A stretch of DNA of 64,000 bases from Himantopus leucocephalus (taxonomy: Eukaryota; Chordata; Aves; Charadriiformes; Recurvirostridae). Below, in pieces: positions 27,971-37,560 of the stretch. The stretch is from positions 26,062,562 through 26,126,561 of the forward strand of contig RSEF01000006.1 of assembly GCA_003993805.1 (NCBI GenBank). Direction: 5' to 3'. Each line of letters begins with the position of its first letter. Positions within the stretch are counted from its first letter, which is position 1. The notes under the pieces are model-generated. The model was not told where the DNA came from. It saw only the letters and a list, made by a program, of their open reading frames with translations, and did no database searches. Position numbers and translations under genes: made by a program.

Positions 27971-28054
27971 GCTAACTGATACACAAAGCAAATGCTTGAA
28001 CAGAGCCTTGTTTATTTGCCTTTTCAAAATTGTGACATTTCAGATGTCTCCTTG

Positions 28055-28375
28055 CAGCCAAAATGTCTGTGTGGGTCGTTGTGCGGAGAGACGGAGATCT
28101 GCCTACCTAACATTCCTGCCGCAGCTCCGGCGGGGACGTCGTTTGCCTCTCTCACAGCCAGAAACAAAATGTGGGATTATGGCACGCGGCTAAAGCCAGC
28201 TGCTGTGTTTTGCCTTGGAGAAAGCTGCATTTCGCTATTGTGAGAAAGGATCTCCTGCACGCGGAGACCCAGCTGTCCTCACGGGAGCAACAGAGAGGCC
28301 GGTATCCAAACGTAGGGTTTGTCTCTCTGCCGAGGCTCTGGTCCTGTTCATACTCTGACTCCAGGCACCGAGTAA
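28055..28375. promoter_or_regulatory. CpG-enriched patch, weak candidate regulatory region
   Basis: By eye there are about 17 CpG dinucleotides in roughly 300 bp, including ctccggcggggacgtcgttt and two acgcgg words, against sparse CpG in the surrounding intron. This suggests low germline methylation or selection. It lies inside the 31.8-kb intron, 5 kb downstream of the exon at 33044. An internal promoter or enhancer is possible. No TATA box or convincing first-exon donor was identified. Confidence 0.3.
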
Positions 28376-29249
28376 GACAGGCAGGAAATCAGAGCAGAAC
28401 ATTCAGAGTCACTGAATAAAGTGCACAAGATGAGCCACTGGTGATTCAAGCAAAGACAGCAGGCACTGAAGCACGGTCACATTTTCCCTGCTCATTTTGC
28501 TGGCGAGAGGGTTTCTCGGCAGCAAGGGGCAGCACCCAGTTGGGGTCATCACATCTATAAAAAGCCCAAGGTGGTACTGAGTGACTGGCAGGGTGAGGTG
28601 GGGAGTGGGGTAAGAGCCACCCCTCAGACTTGCCAGCTGCAAACACTGTTGTTGCTTCCCAGTCCAGCATGGCGACTGGGAGGGTGAGCTGTCTGCATCC
28701 CCACACTTCTCCACCTTATGCTTTGGGCAATTATTTATGTACACACTCAACTGCAAGTCCCCGTCCTGCTAACAGCCTCCAAAAGCACTTCCCAACAAGA
28801 AAAACATGAGCCTTACATCTGTAGATGTTTTTTACTGCAGAGTGGAAATGCCAGGAGTTATCCCTGCTATCCCAATAAAACAGGGTCCTTTCCCAGCATC
28901 TTTGGGGACAACAGGAGCATTGCTGACCTGAACTACCAACTCGGAAGAGGATTCTGCTACCACCACCAGCAAATCCATCAGTGACAGTGGGAGACATTGG
29001 ACGGCATCCAGGAAACATGCCCGAATAAGCCACCAGCCTGCCGTGAGGGTCAGCACTAGCTACAGGCAACGGTCACATCATCATCTCTCCCAGTGATGGG
29101 CACCTCATCCTCCTCCATTCTGCATCACAGGCAAAAGCCAAGCACCCAGGTGCAGAGTGCAGGAGAACGCAGCGCTTAAAATATTACATTAGGAGGTGGC
29201 TTTGACCCCACGTGGTGCTCAGGTGCAAATACCTCCCCAGGGTGAAAGA

Positions 29250-29480
29250 CAACAAATAATTGGACTTGACTAGCAATTCATTGCAATGCTTTCATCTCTG
29301 CAGAGTTAATTCAATACTTTCAATCCTATTTACTGAAACGTTGGCACCCATATGTATTCTGACCCACTCTCAGCAGCAGATGTGACTTGGTTGCACAATT
29401 AAATGATGCAGCAACGCCGTGATTTAATTTAAGCCTGTATTTATAGATCTCTAGTCCTCACTGAAGCAGCACGGGGCCGA
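29250..29480. other. AT-rich block resembling a conserved non-coding element
   Basis: It contains caaataattggacttgacta, gttaattcaatactttcaat, ggttgcacaattaaatgatg and gtgatttaatttaagcctgt. The absence of repeat signature and the homeodomain-like words make it a candidate for comparison. Inference only. Confidence 0.28.
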
Positions 29481-31170
29481 CACTTGGCTTGTTGCATTGG
29501 GTTCTGTTTGCTGTACTTCTCACACCTTCATGGGGCAAAATCCAGCTTGCACATCCCATGGTAAGTCCAGTCTCACTGCCCTATTACTCATCTTGAAAAC
29601 AACCTGACTCCCTACTCAAGTATATGCGCTGCTGAAATAGCATGACCAAATACTTCTGGGGTTTGAATCCTTGGGACTCTTACTGCCTGCAGTGCCTAAG
29701 AGGATTTGCTAGGAAGTGTTTCAGAAAACCCAGTATCTAGTAATGCAAGGGCTCTCAAAACCACTGAGCCACTTCCCACAGAGACAGCCGTTCAGGGAAG
29801 GGTGGGCTCTTTTTTAGAGAAACATGAAACTGCAGTAGAGAAATTAATTATCTGTATTCCTCCCTCCTTGCCCCCGGGCAGCCCCCCAGGTTTCCCCATG
29901 GGTCCTATCCGCTGTCACTGTCAACACCAGGCACTACAGCCCTGATTAAGTCATTACAAGTCAGCCCTTGTTCCTCCACTTCTAGTCAAGAGCAAATGAG
30001 ACACATGCAGGTTTAGGAAGCCCTGAAGTACGACTCTGTTGTGGACACAGTAGGATGAGAGGAGCTGGCAGAGACCTGCAGGCTCCAGCTGTTTGGACAC
30101 AAGTGGTGCCCGTGGATTGGTTGAGCATTACTCACTGAGCATTTGCTTGATTTTCTGCTGGAAGGGCCACATGGGGATAAGCAGGGACATTACCAAAGTC
30201 AATTGATTATGCTAAGGCCACATTACCATGACTGGTATTAGGTCACAAAACACAGGGCCAACCAGTGCTAGGTCAGACATTCAAGCTTCCACCAAAAATC
30301 TGGAAATCACAGGTTATCTCCTTATCTGGTGCAAAGTGAGGAGGATCTAAGGAGACTACTTTGATCCTCAACAAGCAGATGGCAGCCCAACACCTACCAT
30401 GTGGTCCACAATCAAGAGCCAGGTTCAGCCCCTCAGGGGTTTGGGGAACGTGGGCTGGTACCTCCATGTTGCTCTCCAACTTTCATCATGAAAGTCTCTA
30501 CTCTGGGCTTTCCGTTGGAAACAACGTCGCTCCATTCAGGAAATCTTAATGTGACTAGAAATCACCACCTGCAAGGCAAGATGCAGCGCAGCCTAGAGCC
30601 CCACTGCAGGCCAGTCATGGTTCAGACAGCAAACATGGGGAATCCTCCACTGCTAAATCCTGAAACAGCTGCTTTACAATACCAGAAGGATTCTCCTATA
30701 AACACTAAGGTCTCCCTGTTGAAGTTGCCTGAAGCTGGAGACAGGAGAAGCAGGTCCACCAGGTACAGGGAGCCATTAACCAAGCGTTAAGCCTGACAAT
30801 TGCAAGCAGCTGGAAAAGGGTCTGCAGAGCTTCTACATGAAGCTTTCCACGTCTGCTTATCCATGTGCATGTGGTAACAACAGCATTTGCTGTTTAGGCA
30901 GAATCACTGCACATGAAGCCACAAGTTTACCAAAATGCAAAGGTTTCCCAAAGTGCCCTAACATTTAATTTGCTTTTCCAACTCCCTTTGCAGGCCTCGT
31001 TAGAGTTGTAAATACATGTTGCAATTCAAGACCCAAAGTTCGTTTCACTTGCCTCACCTCGGAGATGCTCTGGCAGCAACAAGAGCCCAGAAAAAAAAAC
31101 AATAGCAAAAAAAAGAATCACCTCTGAGAGTCTAAAAGCACCTTATGGCAAGCCTGAGCACACAGGGCCT

Positions 31171-31235
31171 TGTCCCCGTCTTGCAGCTGGGAAACTGAGG
31201 CACAGATCACCACAGTGACATGCTTACAGAGACAT
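31171..31235 (+). mobile_element. Ancient MIR/L2-like repeat remnant
   Basis: The stretch tgtccccgtcttgcagctgg, then gaaactgaggcacagatcac, then acatgcttacagag parallels the amniote repeat core 'tccccattttacagatggggaaactgaggcacagag...tgacttgc'. The gaaactgaggcacaga word is a hallmark. It is diverged and short; family assignment (MIR or L2) is uncertain. Confidence 0.65.
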
Positions 31236-33043
31236 GACAAGACTGTGAAAACCCCAGGTGAAGACCTCAGTTTCGGTAACTGTGCACCTCACGCTGCAAG
31301 AGCTAAAGAGGCTGTTGCAGAGAGCTGTCACTGCTCACGCAGTGGTGGCCCTGACCGAGATCCCTGGGAGGGAAAAGGGTTAAGGAAGGGAATTTTGTTA
31401 CTTTCTTGTCGTATTTTCTCGTGGGGGAAGAAGCGTTGTGCAAGCAGGAGTTTTCCACTGGCGCTAGGCCCCCTTGCACTTATCAATGGGACCTTTCAGG
31501 ACTCACTCCCTGATTGAGACATCATTTCCTGTCCAACACACTAACCCCATTGATAACTCCACGCTTGATGGGAACTTTTCAAACCTACCAGGAAAGGCCA
31601 GGAGACCCAGAAGAACATATACATGAAAACAGAACTGGGGCGAAAAGAAAAAGAAGAGAGAGAAAGAAACAGTTTTGGCCACAATCTGCACAGTGACAAC
31701 AAATGTTTGTCATTATGGACCTGTGCATCTTTAGCAGGTACACCAGACACAGAGAAGCCACTGACATACTCTTCACAGGAGTGGGACTAGCAGGTCTGGT
31801 GCTTCAGGCCAGTAAGAAGTGGAGAGGGGCACAAGAGGAAGCTTAAGAACATTCCTCTTTTGTCTTCCAGTCACACAGCAAACACAGAAATCAGGACTGG
31901 CTACAGAAATAGTCCAGTTTTCCACCAGAAAAGCCAAGAGGCCATAACCAATATAGTTAGCAAAACAGGCTAGATATTTCAGATGTCCAAGTACCAGAAG
32001 TGACACATAAAGGGGGAACAATGATGAAACTAGGACTCTTCAAGGTATCTCAGATCAAGCGCCCAAGGGAGGAACCTTTTTTTTCCTAATTTATCATGGC
32101 AAACCCGCTCAATGTTATTTCCCAGGACACAGCCAAGCTAGCTGTGTACATCCTTAATACTGGCTGTGAGCACTCACTTGACAGTCTAACTACAGCCCAG
32201 CTCCAACCACAAGCTCCAGCCCAAAACAGACATTTCCTCCAAAGTTTAAGAGTCCATCAAACCACAGCTTTTGTCTTCACCTATCTCCAAACAGGGATTT
32301 CTTAACCCCAGGCAATCAGACTTTTGCTGCCTACAAAGGTATACTGATATAAAGGTATCAATGGACCTGGAGTATCGCTAAATAGGACAACAGCCAGAAA
32401 GCTCTCACTACCCATACAGATGCTGTGGAGCAGCACCAGAAATGAAGTAGCTGATGCCATGCTGAACTTTGTAATTTGGACTTTTCCAGTTTCCTGGCTT
32501 CAGACTTGAGCCAGCAGCTATTCAGCAAGAAAGCTTTTGAAGAAACCTAAACACACAGGCATGGAATACAGCAAAGGAGCTGTACAAAACAGCAGGAGCC
32601 AGGACACCAGCTGGCTGGGTAGATGGTTAGGAGCAGGGTCTGGAAGGTTTCCACTGCCATCTGCATTACTGAACTGCTGTGGGAGTGTGCAAAAGCTCTG
32701 TTGTTTTCAGCAATTTGGGTAAGTAGTTTCGGGGGGCCCAAAATGTAGCTCCCTTTCTGTTCTAAGTGAATCTCAAGTATTTAAAATTAGATTCCCTCTT
32801 CAATAGGAACCATTCATGAAAATGTCAGCTTTAAATGTCTTTACAGTGCAAGTTACTCACTGTGAGCATACCACCCACTTATCTTATACCCTACAAGGAC
32901 AGAGTCTGAAAAGTTTCAAGATCATGACATGTAACAGACCAAACAAGCACAAAGCCTTATTTAAAGGCGCTATTAACCCAGCTGGAAACACGACTAGAAG
33001 TGTGAGTAGAAATAATATTTTATGTTAGACAAGACAGACTTAC

Positions 33044-33124
33044 CTGCAGGTCAAAGAACTTGCTATATCTCCGGTAGATGATCTGGGAAGTCAGGTCAGA
33101 CCATGTTACATTGATGATATAGAC
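33044..33124 (-). CDS. SH3PXD2A: SH3PXD2A coding exon, PX domain first half (residues about 25-51)
   Basis: This 81-nt exon is read on the minus strand and encodes 27 residues, beginning [10 protein letters not shown] and ending [15 protein letters not shown]. It is the beta-strand/helix-1 part of a PX domain. YRRYS contains the arginine equivalent to human TKS5 R42, which binds the phosphoinositide headgroup. The upstream acceptor has a pyrimidine tract (tattttcttttccctgaacag) and the downstream donor is CAG|gtaagt, near-perfect. Both junctions are phase 0, so the exon joins directly to the ATG-starting exon at 1249. INVTW and SKFFDLQ followed by MQLLDKF match SH3PXD2A as I recall it, while SH3PXD2B has IRVTW and MQMLDKF. 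Against human TKS5 from memory there are two changes, S35L and T39I. It has no start codon of its own, so simple open-frame scans miss it. Confidence 0.95.
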
Positions 33125-33966
33125 CTGTTCAGGGAAAAGAAAATACAAGTTAAGGTGGGCTCTGAAGCACAGGATACCTCCAAAGGCTGAACGGTCAGTA
33201 CAGGTAAGTTCTGCATCTCACTGGCCGCTCCTGCTCACAATGAGGAATACAACCCTGCGTGCAGGAATAGCCTAAATTAAAGCCATTGCCCTGTTGCAGC
33301 CTTTAGCAGAGGTCTCAGGAGAGCACCCAGTGTTCTCCCACCGATCCCCATCACCAGCTCCCACTAATTTTGCTCTCCCTGGGATGAAAGCTTTAATTGG
33401 GTGACAGCACGTTTTCTGGTCCCTGGTAGCACACTCTGCCCTCTACCCCTGTCGGTATGGAGGGCCCCAGGGCACATTGGAGGCACGGTCAGGAGAGCTA
33501 CTCTACTCCTGAAGTAACAGCCCATCATGGGCTGCTGATGTGCAACCCCATGCTCCAGGTTTTCCTTGTATATGGAGACGTGACCATGGCCCTTCTCAGG
33601 CAAGACGTGGCTCTAGTTCAACAAAGAAATTCAAAGGGAACCCAGCTCCAGGGGGCTTGTGGGATTACAGCCGTGCAACACAACCGCTTATGCACACCCA
33701 CACCCACAAGACAACAGCTCAACCCTACAGCATACAGCCCTTGCTGAGTCACGTCGTACCACTCAGCATCTCTGACACCTATCAGAGTGATCCAAAGGTG
33801 ATATAAAGCAGGTCAGTGAGAGCAACACTGTTTTCTTACAGTGGTGGAAACAGCAACACAAGCCCAGAACAGGCCCAGGATTTCCCTTGTCCAGCCCTAG
33901 TCCACCCCCAAAACAGTCATCTAAGAGAAACACTGTTTTGCTGGAAGATGTGATAAAAAATGATTA

Positions 33967-34020
33967 ACACACACATACATACACAAACATATATATATAA
34001 AAAAAATAAAAAACACACAA
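33967..34020. repeat. AC/AT-rich microsatellite
   Basis: A run of acacacacatacatacacaa continues into catatatatataaaaaaaat and further acacac words. It is a compound simple repeat, likely variable in length, about 840 bp upstream (in gene orientation) of the exon ending at 33124. Confidence 0.9.
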
Positions 34021-34498
34021 ATGTTTCCTTTTGACCCTAGTACCTCCAAAACATTTAAAGAAAAAAGGAAAAAACGAGCCAGATTTTGCTCTCTCATACA
34101 CTGGCCTTCATGCCAAACACCATTTCTGCTGCTTTGATGACAGATACATGACAAGACTTCAGCAAACACAGGATGGAGCCATCCAGGGTGACTGACCGCT
34201 GAGGGTGACTACACAATGCCAGTGTAATGGAAATCACAGCTAGGCCAGCTCCTGGGTCTTTAAAGCAATTTCCAGGTTTTACATATGGAGTGAGATAAGG
34301 ATCTGGCAGAGGAAACAGGAAAGCATCCCTCCTCCCTCAGCCCCAGTACTGCAGCAGGAGCTCTCCCTTTTGCCATGGATGCAGAAGTGAAGCTCCCTGT
34401 CTCCAGAGATGGGGGATGGATAAGCATCACCCTCTTCTCCAACTCCCCCAGGACACTAGCCCACCTTCAAGGTGCTGATGCAGGGTAATTGCTTCTGT

Positions 34499-34562
34499 GC
34501 TTTTAACAGTAAAGGGTACCGTTAAAAGGGTAAAAGCTTAATGTTAAACGTTAAAAGGTACC
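34499..34562. repeat. Short clustered direct and inverted repeats (CGTTAAAAGG)
   Basis: CGTTAAAAGG occurs at 34520-34529 and 34549-34558. Each lies next to a GGTACC palindrome (34515-34520 and 34557-34562), and an inverted cttttaac lies at about 34499-34506. The cluster can be read as a small local duplication with partial dyad symmetry. No known element is recognised. Confidence 0.6.
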
Positions 34563-35849
34563 GCATGGAAACCCCTGGAGGGATGCTGAAGAACAGACTT
34601 AACAATGCTTTTCTAAGGACCAGTGAGGGATTTTTCCCTTCTTCTTTCCTGATAGGAGACAGGTGTCATCTGATGTCCCGGAAACAACAGAGGTCCTGCA
34701 GCCTCACTTTCCTCTCTGCTTGTTATGACCGTGTTCAGTCCCCAAGGCAGTTTGCTCCCCTTCCGCTGCGTCCCAGTTTCATGGTATTTGAGAACTGGAC
34801 ATGCTGAGCACAGGAGTTCTGGGTCCTCTCACAGAGCACTGAGCGTAAGGACTAAGAGCCTGAATTTGACTCAGTTCAAACCTACCTGCTGTTCCCACCA
34901 TAGCAGAGAACATTGAGGCTGACAAAGGAAAGACTGGCAAGAGCATGACTCCCAGCAAACCCAGGTTATTCCTCTGCTGCGTCTCATATTTCTCCTGGAA
35001 AATCAAGCCACACAACCTCTCTCCCACAGTACACTAGGGTGCCACCAGCACTGTCCTGCTTCATGAAGGGGAGATACAACTGCGTAACGTGAAGATTTCA
35101 GGTCCCCTCTAAAGATTGTACCCGCACAGACAAGCCAGAGGAGTCAGAGCCTGGGAAGGAAGCTGCTGTTGCCAATTTTCAGGCCAGCCACACTACACTG
35201 AAGAATATTTTTCCATGTGTTTGTTGTGAAGGAGGAAAAAAAAAGGTTTGTAGCTTCACTCAGCTAATTCACAACACAAATATTTCTACTCATTCTCTAT
35301 CCAACAGCTACTTTCAGATGGAAAACCCATTTGATTAAAAACAGATCATGACAGATGGGAGCTGACTGGGATCCAAAAGCAACTTCAGATACTGTAATTC
35401 TGGCCCTGGGTTCTCACAAAGGGGACGAGACATGGATAGAAGAAACATATTGTACATGCAAATAAAGATTATATTTTTTCTTTAATTATGCATCTTTTCT
35501 CCAGAAGCTAGAAAAAAACACGTATGCCACAGATATTCAGGCTTCTTTAATTTTACGGCACTTCAGGCTTCCCCATACTAGTACTCAGAACCTGCAAAAA
35601 CTCTGTGTCCCCGAAATTTTTAACAGCCTGCAAGTCTGCTTGATCAAGACCTACTCCAGGCAGGAGTTAATCCTGTTTTAAGAGTCCAGCATCATTCAGT
35701 GGTGCAGTAAGTGGCACAACACCCCCATGACAGGAGAGGGGCCAGAGCTGCGTGTGAAGGGATATTCTGGGCAAGAGGTTGGATGTGTTTGGTGCAGGGA
35801 GCGAGTGTAGGAGAAGGACCCCACTGCACGGTGCAGATACAGTCCCAGG

Positions 35850-35912
35850 TCTGAAATCCAGGCTCCGCGGGAATGAAACCGCTACTGACTTCAGTCAAGT
35901 CAGGAATTTGCT
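35850..35912. repeat. Possible old amniote interspersed repeat fragment
   Basis: The stretch ctgaaatccaggctccgcgg, then ctactgacttcagtcaagtc, then aggaatttg resembles the dispersed amniote motif in which 'gaaatcctggccccattgaa' faces 'tgacttcaatgggrycagga'. The match is by memory and diverged; the family is not named. Confidence 0.35.
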
Positions 35913-36392
35913 GCACATTTAAAGTAGCAATTAAATCTTTTTGAGCCTTAGGTCTCTTCAAGCTCAGCAAGTGATGAATTGGGCAGCATGCAGATGCACT
36001 GACTTCTATTTCATGGGAAGATCATAGCGGGAGCAAGAAAAGCCTTTAATCATAACCCAGAGCTCTGTGAAGTGAGAAACGAAAGGGCTCAAAATCTGCA
36101 TGGTGGGACGCAGGTGCAAAATCTGAAATGGCTATTGATTTTCTTTGCTTGTTTGCGTAAATCAAATTGCTTCTTGAAAGCCACCATTTAAAATAATGGG
36201 GAATCACTGTTTGCTAGAACTCAGAAAAGATCTGTAAAATACCAGATTTTAAAAGCAAGGTCTAGAGGTTTCAAAAGCCTTAGATATCATGTTTCTCTCC
36301 CTCAGAGATCAGAGTTTGGTGATTATTCGCTTCTGCTGCCTTAGCCAGACCCATAACCTTTTCATGAGCAGCAAACATTACATCAGCTTACC

Positions 36393-36735
36393 TCGACATT
36401 TTTTCGCTCAGATCTTAAAACGGGTCGCTGTGAAAGCGATCAATGATATCCCTGGGGAGAACGAGAAAAGCAGTCCTGGGGGAGCCCGAGGTCATGCAAA
36501 CGCAACGGGACAAGGAGGCAGCAGGAAATATCAGATAAATACAGTGAGCCGTCCCACGCTCGAACGCCCGGCAGACCCAGCATCGCCCTCGCGAGCTGCT
36601 CACAGAGCCAAGGGAGGGCTTTCTGTGGCTTCCAGCTGCTCCCCAAAACTGAGCCACGTGAGCCACCGCTCCAGCACACAGCTGGTCCCGCCGACGGGAG
36701 AGTACTGGGCCCTCGGCACGCTGCTTCTTGATAAA
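36393..36735 (-). promoter_or_regulatory. CpG-dense pocket, candidate alternative promoter or first exon
   Basis: About two dozen CpGs fall in about 340 bp (for example cacgctcgaacgcccggcag, catcgccctcgcgagctgct and cccgccgacgggagagtact). This is the densest CpG cluster in the window and close to what base composition alone would predict, so CpG depletion is absent. At its left edge the minus strand reads GTCGAG|gtaagctg, a strong donor-like site after 36392, facing the PX exon acceptor 3.3 kb away. A minus-strand open frame (36415-36750) ends just before the donor and matches nothing I know, so any exon would be untranslated or start elsewhere. The plus strand also has an acceptor-like ttctctccctcag at 36294-36306 and a donor-like gtaagt at about 36785, so an antisense non-coding RNA is an alternative. 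Confidence 0.4.
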
Positions 36736-36819
36736 AGAAGATAAAATCAAAGCATCTTACATGTCTTGGAGCAAGCTCTTTTGTGTAAGTACAGTGTTTT
36801 CCTACAGTCCCTACATGCA

Positions 36820-37560
36820 CAGAACTAAACTGTAATCATGATTGCAAATTACAAATTACTACAATAACTAATTACTTAAGGTTAAAAGACTTGCTTTACG
36901 TATCTGCCATGTTTATGAGTGTAAAGAAGGGAAAATGCAGCTGCAAATGCTTCACCTTAAAAATCCTTAACAAAAAGAAAGTTCTTGGCAATAAATAATA
37001 ATTGAAGTACAAATTACAAACAACTTATTGCACTATCACCGGATGCCCCAGCCACTAAGTATGTTCAGTTTTTAATTTCACAGATCTGGCCTTTTTTTAG
37101 TCTACTATGTATTTTAAAATAAATCCCTCTTCAGAGAAACAAGTGGGCCTGTACAAACTGCAGAATATTAATCAGGAATTAAGCTTGATAAGCAGCTCTT
37201 AATATTCATGCTGCACGAAAGAAGGTGCAGGATGTCAGGGGGATTTTATCAGCTGCTAATTATTGTTTAATTCTAGCTCTGGGAAACTTCCATTTTACCC
37301 ACCACAAAGCATAAAATTTATTGCAAACTGAACTTATTGCTCTCCTTTTACTGCCTACACCAAGTGATGAGGAGAGATGACTTCCTACTACAAAAAGCAT
37401 TCCCTCAAATGTCATTGGGCATGACTTTATCATTGAATGTCTTGTTTTCAATGGAAAATATCCAGTTCCAGCTGGCACAAAACCCAGAGATAAAGAATTC
37501 AGGTTATTCTCATGTGACTGATTTTTCAATTGGCTTTTAAGAGGCTAATGTTTTGTTTTC
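36820..37560. other. AT-rich block resembling a conserved non-coding element
   Basis: Directly beside the CpG-dense pocket is AT-rich sequence with actgtaatcatgattgcaaa, actaattacttaaggttaaa, ttgcactatcaccggatgcc and taatcaggaattaagcttga. It has no repeat signature. The pairing of a CpG pocket with an AT-rich, motif-dense flank is typical of regulatory DNA. Inference from texture only. Confidence 0.33.

Larger units (their letters stand above)
1250..33043 (-). other. SH3PXD2A: SH3PXD2A 31.8-kb intron between the two PX exons
   Basis: The intron starts at the donor gtaagt (33043-33038) and ends at the acceptor ttgcag (1255-1250), 31,794 bp in all. It interrupts the PX domain between DLQ and MQLL. 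Within it I recognise a minisatellite at 9846-9905, CR1 fragments near 16078-16288 and 20412-20690, MIR/L2-like remnants near 19036-19135 and 31171-31235, and AT-rich blocks resembling conserved non-coding DNA at 4680-4960, 17000-17290, 22010-22620, 27640-27970 and 29250-29480. A CpG-enriched patch lies at 28055-28375. I see nothing specific in 1250-4680, 5000-9800, 10800-16000, 20700-22000, 22650-27600 and 29500-31100 beyond short chance frames and simple runs. Confidence 0.88.

Noticed and set aside
36289..36744. 151-codon plus-strand frame over the CpG pocket
   Set aside because: The open frame follows from high GC; no domain or known protein. The region is kept as a regulatory candidate instead.
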